Shown piece after piece: positions 1 through 7,962 of a DNA stretch of 48,217 bases. The notes below the pieces were generated by a model. It saw only the letters and a program-made list of their open reading frames with translations. It was not told the origin of the DNA and searched no databases. Every line of letters starts with the position of its first letter. The stretch's first letter is position 1. The DNA comes from Myxococcota bacterium (GTDB lineage: Bacteria > Myxococcota_A > UBA9160 > UBA6930). The translations under genes were made by a program, and so were the position numbers. The stretch is from the NCBI GenBank assembly GCA_028277885.1, contig JANQFK010000069.1, forward strand, positions 1 through 48,217, written 5' to 3'.

Positions 1-501
1 TCCATCGCGGACATGACCCTGCTCACCACGGACGCGGCCGGAGCCGTCACCGTGACGCCCCTCGACAACCTGGCGATGCCGCTGCTCCGCTACCAGAACG
101 GCGACGCCGTGGAGATCCGGGAGGAGTCCTGCGACTGCGGGCTGGCGCTGCCGGTGATCCAGATGAAGGTCGGGCGCACCACCGACTTCTTCGTGAACCG
201 CGAGGGGCGTCGCATCCACGGCGAGTACTTCACCCACCTGATGTACGGGGTGGAGGGCGTGCGCGAGTTCCAGTTCCGCCAGAAGAGCGTGGACGACGTC
301 GTGCTGGCCGTGGTGCTCGACGGCCGCCGCCCCGGCGAGGCCGTGGAGGCGGAGCTCGCTCGGGTGCGCGACGAGGTGGGCGCCCACTGCCAGCTGCCCC
401 TCGCCGTGCGGCTCGTGGAGGAGATCCCCCGGACCCGGGTGGGGAAGCACCTCTTCACGGTCTCGGAGATCGCGACTCCTCGGGAAGCGCCGCCGTCCTA
501 G
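1..501 (+). CDS. CapK/PaaK-family AMP-forming ligase, C-terminal part only
   Basis: The reading frame is open from base 1, so the N-terminus lies outside the window; 166 residues remain. The visible part matches the end of phenylacetate-CoA ligase-like adenylating enzymes, including CapK proteins of capsule loci. It has the LLRYQNGD segment that closes the large domain, a C-D-C-G pair, GRTTDFF at the hinge and the small C-terminal lid domain. The family activates a carboxylate as an adenylate; the substrate here cannot be told. Position at the edge of a glycan locus favours the CapK type. The last 47 bases overlap the convergent acyltransferase gene tail to tail. Confidence 0.8.
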   Translation, partial: SIADMTLLTTDAAGAVTVTPLDNLAMPLLRYQNGDAVEIREESCDCGLALPVIQMKVGRTTDFFVNREGRRIHGEYFTHLMYGVEGVREFQFRQKSVDDVVLAVVLDGRRPGEAVEAELARVRDEVGAHCQLPLAVRLVEEIPRTRVGKHLFTVSEIATPREAPPS

Positions 502-991
502 GGCCCAGCACCTCGGCGGGGTTGCCCGCCACGACGGCGCCCGCCGGCACGTCCCGGGTCACCACGGACCCGGCGCCGATCACCGCGCCCTCGCCGACCC
601 GCACTCCGCCCAGGATCACCACGTGGGCCCCGACGTCGACGCCGTCTCCCAGGACCGGCGCGGGGCCGTCGTCCTCCTTGGTGCCCAGGGTGGTGCAGTG
701 GCGCAGGATGCAGTCCGCCCCGATCACCGACCTCGGGTTCACCACCAGGGCCTGGCCGTGATAGACGCGCAGGCGCGGTCCGACGCGCAGCTTCCAGTGC
801 AGCTCGATCCCCAGGATCCACTCGACCACCACGCGGTAGAGCACGAGGTAGGGGACGGCCAGGACGAAGACGGGCCGGGGCGCGGCGGCGAGCCGCTGGG
901 CCAGGCGGAAGGCCGCCAGGGAGAGCTGCACCTTGGGGTTGCGCGGGTTGGCGCGCCAGTCCTGGAAGACGCCGGTCGTCGCGGGGGTCAT
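455..991 (-). CDS. hexapeptide-repeat O-acyltransferase (serine acetyltransferase-like)
   Basis: A 178-residue protein whose second half is a left-handed beta-helix of hexapeptide repeats (NPRSVIGADCILRH, GDGVDVGAHVVILGG, VRVGEGAVIGAGSVVTRDVPAG, ending VVAGNPAEVLG). This is the layout of CysE/WbbJ-like acetyltransferases that use acetyl-CoA. The N-terminus has a hydrophobic stretch (PVFVLAVPYLVLY, about residues 40-55), as in envelope-sugar members. The ATG at 991 follows GGAGG closely; the frame stays open upstream through a PEPGV tandem repeat, so a longer form cannot be excluded. It lies 56 bp after the sulfotransferase in the same direction. A role in O-acetylating a surface glycan is inferred from context. 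Confidence 0.8.
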   Translation of the reverse strand: MTPATTGVFQDWRANPRNPKVQLSLAAFRLAQRLAAAPRPVFVLAVPYLVLYRVVVEWILGIELHWKLRVGPRLRVYHGQALVVNPRSVIGADCILRHCTTLGTKEDDGPAPVLGDGVDVGAHVVILGGVRVGEGAVIGAGSVVTRDVPAGAVVAGNPAEVLGPRTAALPEESRSPRP

Positions 992-1006
992 GACCTCCGC
1001 GTGGGG

Positions 1007-1047
1007 CTCCGGGACGCCGGGCTCGGGGACGCCGGGCTCGGGGACGC
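1007..1047. repeat. 15-bp tandem repeat, about 2.7 copies
   Basis: Three consecutive units of the form CTCSGGGACGCCGGG sit between the sulfotransferase stop codon and the acyltransferase start. In the acyltransferase frame they would read as repeated PEPGV, but they lie upstream of the likely start. Probably slippage-prone intergenic DNA. Confidence 0.7.
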
Positions 1048-1974
1048 TCAGAGCTCGTACCCCAGGTCCACGAGCAGGGTCCCCAGCAGGTCGTTCAGGG
1101 TCTCCAGGTCTTCGGGGGAGAGGGCCTCGCGGAAGCGGTCCGGCTCCCGGCGCAGCCGCAGCCGGTGCTCGATGAAGTCGTGGATGCGCGGCGCGGGCTC
1201 GAGATCGCAGGCCTCGCAGAGGGCGTCGATGCGGCCGTGGGGATCCTCGAGGAAGTCCTCGTAGCGCAGCTCGACGTAGCGCTCGGGCTTGTGGGCGTCG
1301 CGCTCCTCCCGGGCGCGCTCGACGAGGTTGCGCCACTGGACCGCCGCCAGCACCAGCGGCGAGCGGCCCCGCTCCTCCCAGGCGCGCCGGTACTCCTCGC
1401 GCAGCCCCCCCTCCCAGGCGGGGCCGCTCTCCCGGAAGCTGCCGCGCCAGAAGTCGACGTTCAGCAGGGAGTGGACCACGGCGCGGCCGTCCCGGATCAC
1501 GTTCACGAAGCGGGCGTCGGGGAAGAGGCTCAGCAGGAACCCCATGCGCGCCGGCCCCGTGACCTTGGCGGCGAAGCGCGACTTGCCCTCCCAGGCCAGC
1601 ACCTTCCCCACCAGGCTCCGGGTCGCGGCGCGCTCCTCCTCGCTGGCGCGGCGGTCGAGCAGGTAGTCGTAGCGGAACTTCTCGCCGCACACGCTCTCCC
1701 AGACGTTGTACGCCTCCGAGGGTCCGTCCCGGAGCCGCTCGAGCCAGGGCCGGCGCTCGTCCGAGGCCGTCACCGCCTTGCGGAAGACCGGGCTCACGTC
1801 GCACAGCCGGGCCGCGAGGGCCAGGACCGGCAGGCGCGGCAGCCGGTCGAGGTGGTAGGAGAACCAGCCCACGTCGGGATGGTTGGCGAGGGTCTCGAAG
1901 ACGACCGTCGTGCCGCTGCGCCCGGTGCCGACCAGGAAGACGGGGCGGTCGATCCGACCCGGGTCCGCTGCCAT
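1048..1974 (-). CDS. PAPS-dependent sulfotransferase (Sulfotransfer_3-like)
   Basis: About 308 residues. The N-terminus has the 5'-phosphosulfate loop (VFLVGTGRSGTT) and the middle has the 3'-phosphate-binding segment (VNVIRDGRAVVHSLL), the two hallmarks of enzymes that move sulfate from PAPS to a hydroxyl or amine. The central region (YVELRYEDFLEDP) is also typical. The start at 1974 is chosen because an AGGGGAG sits just upstream and the P-loop then begins near residue 12; an in-frame ATG at 2004 is possible. No membrane segment is seen, so it is likely cytoplasmic and acts on a glycan precursor. It is one of three unlike sulfotransferases in the locus. Confidence 0.85.
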   Translation of the reverse strand: MAADPGRIDRPVFLVGTGRSGTTVVFETLANHPDVGWFSYHLDRLPRLPVLALAARLCDVSPVFRKAVTASDERRPWLERLRDGPSEAYNVWESVCGEKFRYDYLLDRRASEEERAATRSLVGKVLAWEGKSRFAAKVTGPARMGFLLSLFPDARFVNVIRDGRAVVHSLLNVDFWRGSFRESGPAWEGGLREEYRRAWEERGRSPLVLAAVQWRNLVERAREERDAHKPERYVELRYEDFLEDPHGRIDALCEACDLEPAPRIHDFIEHRLRLRREPDRFREALSPEDLETLNDLLGTLLVDLGYEL

Positions 1975-2082
1975 CTGCTCCCCTGGCCCCCCTGCGCCGT
2001 GCATGCCGTGCGCCGATCCCGAAGGCGCGCGGCGCGGGCGTAGAGGCTACCCCACGGGAGGGCACCCGACCCGCCGCCGGTG

Positions 2083-2088
2083 TAGGAT
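2083..2088 (+). promoter_or_regulatory. possible -10 box TAGGAT of a near-leaderless transcript
   Basis: TAGGAT lies 12 bases before the ATG at 2101, and no Shine-Dalgarno sequence is seen between them. No clear -35 box. Weak evidence alone; a similar TAGACT stands 9 bases before the ATG at 2987. Confidence 0.3.
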
Positions 2089-2100
2089 CACCGGCCGCCG

Positions 2101-2904
2101 ATGCTCGCCTTCGTCCACATCGAGAAGACCGCCGGGATGTCGGTGCACCAGATCTTCAAGCGCTCCTACGGCGCCCGCTACGCCACGGTGGAGCGCTGGA
2201 GCCTCGCCGACGAGTACTTCTCCGCCCGGGACATGCGGGCCCTGCGCCGCCTCTACCCGCGCCTCGACGCGGTGGGCGGGCACTGGCTCAAGCCCTGGAC
2301 CGACGTCGGCGACGCCTGCCCCGGCATCCGCTGGTGGACCTTCCTGCGCGAGCCCCTCCAGCGCGCCGCCTCCCACTACCAGTACCGCGTGGAGTGGGAG
2401 GGCGACCCGCGCCCCTTCGAGGAGTGGGTGCGGCTGCCCCGGCAGCGCAACTTCCAGACCCAGAAGCTCGTCGGGAGCGAGGACTTCGAGGCCGCCATCC
2501 GGGTGCTCGAGGAGCGCTTCTTCTTCGTGGGCCTGTCGGAGCACTTCGACGAGTCCCTGGTGATGCTCCAGCGCTTCGCCGGGGACCCGCGCCTGCGCAT
2601 CGCGTACCGCGCGGAGAACGTCGCACCGGACAACACCATCAAGCGCGGCCTGCTCTCGGACCCCGCCACCCGGGAGCAGCTCGAGGACGCGAACCGGGCG
2701 GACCTCGAGCTGTACCGCTACGTGCGCGACGAGCTCTACCCGCGCCAGCGGGAGAAGTACGGCCCCGGCCTGGCCGAGGACGTCGCCGCCTTCCAGCGCA
2801 GCCCCGGCCCGCCGCGCCTCGACTCGAAGCTGCTCGGCAGCGAGCTCAAGCGCTACGCGTTGATGAAGCCCTGCGTGTACGTCGCGAACCGCCTGCGGCG
2901 CTAG
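2101..2904 (+). CDS. sulfotransferase, carbohydrate 2-O type (Sulfotransfer_2-like)
   Basis: 267 residues. The N-terminus FVHIEKTAGMSVHQIFK is the family's 5'-phosphosulfate loop (usually H-I-P-K-T-A-G-T-S; here Met replaces the first Thr). WWTFLREPLQRAASHYQY is the 3'-phosphate segment. The protein is therefore probably a PAPS-dependent carbohydrate sulfotransferase, of a subfamily distinct from those at 1048 and 11155. The start codon opens directly on the conserved motif, so no longer form is likely. It diverges from the sulfotransferase at 1048 and is followed by a twin-hairpin repeat beginning immediately after its stop codon. Confidence 0.85.
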   Translation: MLAFVHIEKTAGMSVHQIFKRSYGARYATVERWSLADEYFSARDMRALRRLYPRLDAVGGHWLKPWTDVGDACPGIRWWTFLREPLQRAASHYQYRVEWEGDPRPFEEWVRLPRQRNFQTQKLVGSEDFEAAIRVLEERFFFVGLSEHFDESLVMLQRFAGDPRLRIAYRAENVAPDNTIKRGLLSDPATREQLEDANRADLELYRYVRDELYPRQREKYGPGLAEDVAAFQRSPGPPRLDSKLLGSELKRYALMKPCVYVANRLRR

Positions 2905-2968
2905 GAGGCCGACCCAGGATGGGTCGGCTTCCGGCGCAAAGCGAGCCCGATGGGCTCGCTCAGCTAGC
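2905..2968 (+). repeat. twin-hairpin repeat element, copy 1
   Basis: Two adjacent inverted repeats. Stem 1 is 2905-2915 paired with 2921-2931 (11 bp, one G-U, loop AGGAT). Stem 2 is 2940-2948 paired with 2952-2960 (AGCGAGCCC, 9 bp, loop GAT). The element ends in CAGCTAGC. A second copy lies at 42217-42280 with changes that keep the stems paired. It begins at the first base after the sulfotransferase stop and may act as a terminator or mRNA 3' stabiliser, although no T-run follows. Confidence 0.85.
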
Positions 2969-2971
2969 TGG

Positions 2972-2977
2972 TAGACT
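2972..2977 (+). promoter_or_regulatory. possible -10 box TAGACT for the aminotransferase gene
   Basis: TAGACT ends 9 bases before the ATG at 2987, right after the twin-hairpin repeat. With a normal -10-to-start distance the mRNA would be leaderless, consistent with the absence of a Shine-Dalgarno sequence. No -35 box is evident. Confidence 0.3.
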
Positions 2978-2986
2978 TCCGGTCCC

Positions 2987-4132
2987 ATGGCGAGCGCTCC
3001 CGAGACCAAGACCGCCCCCGCCCGGATCCCCGCCAACGACTTCCGCGCCCAGTGGACGCGCATCCGCGAGGCCGCCCTGGCCGCCGTGGACCGGGTGGGC
3101 GCGAGCGGCTGGCTGGTGCTCGGCCGCGAGGTGGAGGCCTTCGAGGCCGCCCTGGCGGAGCGCTGGGGGCTGCCCCACTGCGTGGGCTGCGCATCGGGGC
3201 TCGACGCCATCGAGATCGGGCTGCGCTGCCTGGGCCTGGCGCCGGGAGACCGGGTGCTGACCACGCCGCTCTCGGCCTTCGCCACCGCGCTGGCGGTGAT
3301 CCGCGCCGGCGGCGAGCCCGTCTTCGTGGACGTCGACGACTCGGGGCTGCTCGACCTCGACCTCGCCGAGAAGGCCCTGGAGGAGCACCCGGAGGTGCGC
3401 TTCCTGGTGCCGGTCCACCTCTACGGCCACGCCCTGCCCGCCGGGCGGCTCGCCGCGCTGAAGCGGCGCTTCGAGCTACGCGTGGTGGAGGACTGCGCCC
3501 AGGCGATCGGGGCCACCAGCGACGGGGCGCCGGTGGGGACCGTGGGGGGCCTCGCGGCGACCAGCTTCTACCCGACCAAGAACCTCGGCTGCCTGGGCGA
3601 CGGCGGCGCGCTGCTCACCGCCTCGGCGGAGCACGACGCCCTGGCGCGCAGCCTGCGCGACTACGGCCAGCGGGCGAAGTACGAGCACGACCACCTCGGG
3701 CTCAACAGCCGCCTCGACGAGGTGCAGGCCGCGGTCCTGCACGACGCCCTGCTCCCGGCCCTCGACGCCGCCACCGCCCGCCGGCGCGAGATCGCGGCGC
3801 GCTACCGCGCCGAGATCCGCAACCCGGCCCTGGAGATCCCGCCGGTGCCCGAGGGCTCCGCGTCGGTCTGGCACCTGTTCCCGGTGATCGCCCCGGACCG
3901 CGCCTCCTTCGAGACCCACCTCGACGCCGCCGGCGTCGCGGCGGGGCGCCACTACCCGCACCTGATCCCGGATCAGGAGGCGATGCGGGGCGCCGACCCG
4001 GCGACCCTGCTCTCGCCGCTCACCCGGGCCCGGGCCTTCGCGGCGCGCGAGGTGTCGCTGCCCATCCACCCCCACCTCGACGACGCCGAGGTGGAGCGGG
4101 TGGTGGCGGCCTGCAACGCCTGGCGGGGCTAG
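2987..4132 (+). CDS. DegT/DnrJ/EryC1/StrS sugar aminotransferase (FdtB-like)
   Basis: 381 residues, the normal family length. PLP-dependent enzyme that aminates a keto-sugar nucleotide using glutamate or glutamine. Visible marks are the substrate/PLP loop CASGLDAIEIGL, the VEDCAQAIGA segment with the PLP-ring aspartate (D169), the Schiff-base lysine in SFYPTKNLG (K198), GDGGALLT, and the RLDEVQAAVL region. Together with the acyltransferase/3,4-ketoisomerase fusion at 7959 it fits the 3-aminotransferase of the dTDP-3-amino-3,6-dideoxyhexose pathway (FdtB/QdtB); substrate choice is inference. The universal stress gene follows 14 bp downstream. Confidence 0.9.
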   Translation: MASAPETKTAPARIPANDFRAQWTRIREAALAAVDRVGASGWLVLGREVEAFEAALAERWGLPHCVGCASGLDAIEIGLRCLGLAPGDRVLTTPLSAFATALAVIRAGGEPVFVDVDDSGLLDLDLAEKALEEHPEVRFLVPVHLYGHALPAGRLAALKRRFELRVVEDCAQAIGATSDGAPVGTVGGLAATSFYPTKNLGCLGDGGALLTASAEHDALARSLRDYGQRAKYEHDHLGLNSRLDEVQAAVLHDALLPALDAATARRREIAARYRAEIRNPALEIPPVPEGSASVWHLFPVIAPDRASFETHLDAAGVAAGRHYPHLIPDQEAMRGADPATLLSPLTRARAFAAREVSLPIHPHLDDAEVERVVAACNAWRG

Positions 4133-4146
4133 CGGAGCCGCCGCCC

Positions 4147-4617
4147 ATGCGGGAGATCCTCGCCGCCGTGGACCTCTCCGAGGGCACCCCCGCCGTGCTG
4201 GAGCGCGCCGCCGAGCTCGCGGGCGCCTCGCCGAGCCGCGTCTGGGTGCTGCACGTCGCGGCGCCGGATCCCGAGTTCGTCGGCTACGACGCCGGCCCCG
4301 ACGTCGTGCGCGACCGGGTCGCGGCCGAGCTGCGCGCCGAGCACCGGGCCATCCAGGCCCTCGCGGAGTCCCTGCGAGGCCGGGGCCTCGACGCCACGGC
4401 GCTGCTCGTCCGGGGCCCGACGGCGGAGACGATCCTCGCCGAGGCGGAGCGGCTGCACGCCGACGTGATCGTGGTCGGCCGTCACGGGCGCGGCACGCTG
4501 CGGCGCGCACTGCTCGGGAGCGTCAGCGAGGCCGTGCTGCGCGCGAGCCCGCTGCCCCTGCTCGTCGTGCCCACGCCAAGGCCCGGGGAGCCCGGCGCGG
4601 GGGAGCCGAGCGCCTAG
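4147..4617 (+). CDS. universal stress protein, UspA family
   Basis: 156 residues, one Usp domain. It opens with the strand EILAAVDLSEG and ends with VIVVGRHGRGTLRRALLGSVSEAVLRASPLPLLVV, which contains the G-x2-G-x9-G-S nucleotide-binding signature of ATP-binding UspA proteins. Cytoplasmic stress-linked nucleotide-binding protein; the exact role is unknown even in well-studied species. The ATG at 4147 opens directly on the first strand. It lies 14 bp after the aminotransferase and is probably cotranscribed. Confidence 0.9.
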   Translation: MREILAAVDLSEGTPAVLERAAELAGASPSRVWVLHVAAPDPEFVGYDAGPDVVRDRVAAELRAEHRAIQALAESLRGRGLDATALLVRGPTAETILAEAERLHADVIVVGRHGRGTLRRALLGSVSEAVLRASPLPLLVVPTPRPGEPGAGEPSA

Positions 4618-4685
4618 CGCCTGGCGCTGGAACGCCCGAAGAGCCGCTTGCAGGGGTAGGGCTTCCGGGCCACCATCCGCGCGCC

Positions 4686-6107
4686 ATGGACCGCCGCTCG
4701 CGAACAGGACGGGACGCCGCGGGCAGCACGACGCGCCGCGAGTTCCTGGCCGGCGTGGGCGGTCTCGCGGCGGGCGCGGCGCTCGGCCGGACCGAGCGCG
4801 CCCGGGCGGCGCGAGGCGGCGCCGGGGCCCGGCCTCCCAACGTCGTGCTGATCGTGGCCGACGACCTGGGACGCGAGTGCCTCGGGACCTACGGCGGCAC
4901 CTCCTACGCGACGCCCGTGCTCGACGCCATGGCGGCCGGGGGCCGACGCTTCGAGCACGCCTACTCCACGCCGTGGTGCGGGCCCTCGCGGCTCCAGCTG
5001 ATGACGGGCAAGTACCCGCTGCGCAACTACGAGGGCTGGGGGAAGCTCGATCCCGCCCGGGAGCGCACCTTCGCCCACGTCCTCAAGCAGGCCGGCTACG
5101 GGACGGCGGCCGCGGGCAAGTGGCAGCTCTGCCACTTCCACGAGCCGGGCCAGGCCGACCATCCCCAGCGTTGCGGCTTCGACCAGTCCGCCTTCTGGAC
5201 CTGGTGGTTCGACGACGGCAGCGGCGGCCGGGTCCCGCCGAAGTACTGGAACCCCGCCATCTGGCAGAACGGCGGGCTGCGCCCGGGGCTCGAGGGGCGC
5301 TACGGCCCGGACGTGTGCAGCGAGTTCCTGGTGCAGTTCATCGAGGGCGCGGGCGACGCGCCCTTCCTCGTCTACTACCCCCTGCTCCTCCCCCACGGCC
5401 CCTTCGAGCCCACGCCCGACAGCGGCCTGCTGGTGCGCGCGATCCACCAGATGCCCACGCCGGTGCAGGTGCGCGTGCGGGGCCCGGTGTTCAGCGACTA
5501 CATCGCCTACATGGACGGCCTGGTGGGCCGCATCCTCGACGCCCTCGACCGCCGCGGGATCCGGCAGGACACCCTCGTCCTGTTCACCGCGGACAACGGC
5601 ACCGACAAGAACATCTCCTCGAGCTTCGCCGGCCGGACACGGGCCGGGGGCAAGGGAAGCCTCACGGACCTGGGGATCCGCGTGCCGCTGCTCGCGAGCT
5701 GGCCCGGGACGGTTCCGGCGGGCAGCGTGTGCGAGGACCTGGTGGACCTGAGCGACTTCCTGCCGACCCTCGCCGAGCTGTCCGGCGGCGATCCCGGCAC
5801 CGGGCTCGACGGCAAGAGCTTCGTCCCCGAGCTCCTCGACCGCTCCGGTCCGCGCCGGGAGTGGATCTACGCCGAGACCTGGTACCCCGAGCGCGACAGC
5901 CGCGCGGTGCGCGGCCGGGACTGGAAGCTCCTCGAGGACGGCCGCCTGTTCGACATGCGCCGGGACCCTTTCGAGGAGCGGCCGCTGCGGCCCGGCGAGG
6001 GCGGCCCCGAGGCTGCCGCGGCCCGCCGACGCCTCCTCGCCGTGATCGAGGGGATCGACGCGAGCGACACCCGCGGCCCCGGGCCGCGCACCTCGGCGCC
6101 CTCCTGA
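4686..6107 (+). CDS. Tat-exported type I sulfatase
   Basis: 473 residues. A twin-arginine signal (TTRREFLAGVGGLAAGAALG, residues 15-34) leads into the sulfatase fold: PNVVLIVADD with the first metal aspartates (D59, D60), and C-G-P-S-R at residues 98-102, the C-x-P-S-R motif whose cysteine is oxidised to formylglycine. GKWQLCH, LLPHGPFEP and FTADNGTDKN supply further metal and sulfate ligands. It should hydrolyse sulfate esters in the periplasm or outside the cell; folding before Tat export fits formylglycine formation in the cytoplasm, which needs a maturase not seen here. Its presence beside three sulfotransferases suggests sulfate trimming or turnover of the same glycan. Confidence 0.9.
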   Translation: MDRRSRTGRDAAGSTTRREFLAGVGGLAAGAALGRTERARAARGGAGARPPNVVLIVADDLGRECLGTYGGTSYATPVLDAMAAGGRRFEHAYSTPWCGPSRLQLMTGKYPLRNYEGWGKLDPARERTFAHVLKQAGYGTAAAGKWQLCHFHEPGQADHPQRCGFDQSAFWTWWFDDGSGGRVPPKYWNPAIWQNGGLRPGLEGRYGPDVCSEFLVQFIEGAGDAPFLVYYPLLLPHGPFEPTPDSGLLVRAIHQMPTPVQVRVRGPVFSDYIAYMDGLVGRILDALDRRGIRQDTLVLFTADNGTDKNISSSFAGRTRAGGKGSLTDLGIRVPLLASWPGTVPAGSVCEDLVDLSDFLPTLAELSGGDPGTGLDGKSFVPELLDRSGPRREWIYAETWYPERDSRAVRGRDWKLLEDGRLFDMRRDPFEERPLRPGEGGPEAAAARRRLLAVIEGIDASDTRGPGPRTSAPS

Positions 6108-6120
6108 CTCCCCTCCGCTC

Positions 6121-7962
6121 CTAGCGCCCGCACTGCTCCGGGTGGCGCTCGGGGGCGTGGGGGCTCGCCGGCGTCGTGGCGGCGTTGGCGACGCACACCG
6201 TGCGCGGCCCGGTCCAGCGCCGGTGCTCGATGCACAGCTCCTGCATGGCCGCGTCCGCCACGCTGCGGTAGACGCGGTCCACCGCGCCCGCCCCGTCCTC
6301 GCAGCGGCCGTCGCCGGTCCCGTTGCCGTCGCGGCCGCCCTTGCAGTCGGTCAGGTTGAAGGCGACCCGCGAGGCGTCGCCCTCGGCGTAGAAGAAGTTG
6401 TGGCGGGTGGAGACCGCGGCCCCGCGCCGCCCGCCCGGCCCGCGCACGTTGTCCGGCGCGACCACCACGTTGCAGCGGGCATCGAGCTCCTCGCAGCCGT
6501 CCTCGAAGCTGTTGGCCACCCGGAAGCCCCGCGCAGGGTCGGCGACGATGCGGTTGCGGTAGGCGCTGGCCGAGCGGGTCCCCTCGAAGAAGTGGATCGC
6601 GACGCCGGCGCCGCGTACCGGGAAGCGCGCGCCCTTCGGCGTCATCACCCGCTTCACGTCGAACACCAGGTTGTCGGTGACGCGGACGTGGCCGGACCGG
6701 GAGTTGACGCCGATCCCGAAGCTCGAGACGTCCCAGAAGCGGTTGTCCTCGACGACCTCGAAGCCGTGGCAGGCGTTGCCCGAGGAGAAGCCGGCCCCGA
6801 CGTGGGCCGAGCCTCCGCAGGCCCGGAACCCGGGCGCCGAGCGCTGCCCCGGGCGCGCTCCCCAGGCGCGGTTGCCCTTCCAGCGGTTCTCGAAGCCCGG
6901 GCCCGGGAAGTGCTTGCTCTCGTAGAACGCCTCGGTGCAGGCGCACTCGTCGAGCTCGCCCTGGGTGGGATCCGGGGCGTGCCCCTGGCCCCGGGTGCAG
7001 GAGTAGTAGCGGTCCCGGGACACCCAGGCGTCGTTGCCCTCGATGCGGGTGTTGCGGGCGAAGCTCTTCAGGCCGAACACGGGGTCGAAGCAGTTGCGGC
7101 GCGGGTTCTTGGCGTGGGGCGCGAGGTGGGTGGAGAGGTTCACGCAGGACCAGTTGCGGCACTCGTTGTCGAGGATGAAGTTCCCGTCGTGGTCGAGGCC
7201 CGGCCGGCTCGACGCGACCAGCGAGATGGCGTTGATGTCCGCCTCCGCCTCGGCGGGCGGATCGGTGAAGAGGTTGCGCTGGATGAAGTTCCGGTCGCAG
7301 TCCGTCTGGCACTGGAGACCCTCGTAGACGCCCGCCCCGCGGGTCCCCAACCGGCTGCCGTCGATCCAGTTGGCGTCGAACACGGAGTCCTTCACGCGGT
7401 CGAGCTTGACGATGCTGCGGCTCTTGCGGACCCGGCGCGGGCGGACCACGAGGCCCCGGACCCGCCAGTGGCGGACCGACCGGAACGCCAGCCCGGGCAG
7501 CACCACGCGCTCCTGCGGCGCGCGGTGGAAGGCGTGCACGCCGGGGTCGCTTCGCGGACGGAGGGTCTTCGGCGCGCCGGGGCGGCCGCCGGCGTGGATC
7601 TCGATCCACTCCGGGGCGGCGCCCCGGCAGCGGGGCGCGTCGCCGTGGGGGCAGGTGTAGTCCCCGGGCTCGAAGCAGAACTCCCGGCCCGGGCCGTTCA
7701 GGATGCTCGCGAGGCGGGGCGCCTGCTCGGGCCCCACCACGACGTCGCAGGGCCGAGCCGCGATCGTGGCCAGCTCGGGGTGCGGGGCCAGGCGCTCGAC
7801 CCGCGCCCCCTCGGCGGGCACGGCCGCCGCCACCCCGCCGGCTCCCGTGTCCACCGAGGCCGCGGGCCGGCCGCACGCCGCCACCAGCGCCACGCCGGCC
7901 AGCCCGGCGAGGGCGAGGGCGCGGCGGCGCCGGGGGCGGAGATGGCGGGCGCTGCCGCTCAG
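6121..7962 (-). CDS. right-handed beta-helix lipoprotein
   Basis: About 613 residues. The N-terminus is RRRRALALAGLAGVALVAAC, a lipoprotein signal with lipobox L-V-A-A-C. The body has pectate-lyase-like beta-helix repeats rich in asparagine turns (FNQRNLF-type turns, DNLVFDV, VEDNRFWDV) and a dozen or more cysteines. No ATG or GTG fits the signal; the best start is CTG at 7962, whose last two bases begin the upstream gene's stop codon (CTGA). It is third in a translationally coupled row after a GT2 and the FdtD-like gene. Polysaccharide binding or lyase activity is likely for the fold, but no catalytic set was identified. Confidence 0.75.
   Translation of the reverse strand: MSGSARHLRPRRRRALALAGLAGVALVAACGRPAASVDTGAGGVAAAVPAEGARVERLAPHPELATIAARPCDVVVGPEQAPRLASILNGPGREFCFEPGDYTCPHGDAPRCRGAAPEWIEIHAGGRPGAPKTLRPRSDPGVHAFHRAPQERVVLPGLAFRSVRHWRVRGLVVRPRRVRKSRSIVKLDRVKDSVFDANWIDGSRLGTRGAGVYEGLQCQTDCDRNFIQRNLFTDPPAEAEADINAISLVASSRPGLDHDGNFILDNECRNWSCVNLSTHLAPHAKNPRRNCFDPVFGLKSFARNTRIEGNDAWVSRDRYYSCTRGQGHAPDPTQGELDECACTEAFYESKHFPGPGFENRWKGNRAWGARPGQRSAPGFRACGGSAHVGAGFSSGNACHGFEVVEDNRFWDVSSFGIGVNSRSGHVRVTDNLVFDVKRVMTPKGARFPVRGAGVAIHFFEGTRSASAYRNRIVADPARGFRVANSFEDGCEELDARCNVVVAPDNVRGPGGRRGAAVSTRHNFFYAEGDASRVAFNLTDCKGGRDGNGTGDGRCEDGAGAVDRVYRSVADAAMQELCIEHRRWTGPRTVCVANAATTPASPHAPERHPEQCGR

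Noticed and set aside
455..2065. One open frame spanning the acyltransferase and the sulfotransferase region
   Set aside because: Only its last 178 residues look like protein; the rest is Arg/Pro/Gly-rich shadow of the sulfotransferase in another frame.
4640..4660. CTTGCAG upstream of the sulfatase as a sigma-54 site
   Set aside because: No GG pair ten bases upstream of the GC; the match is limited to the -12 half.
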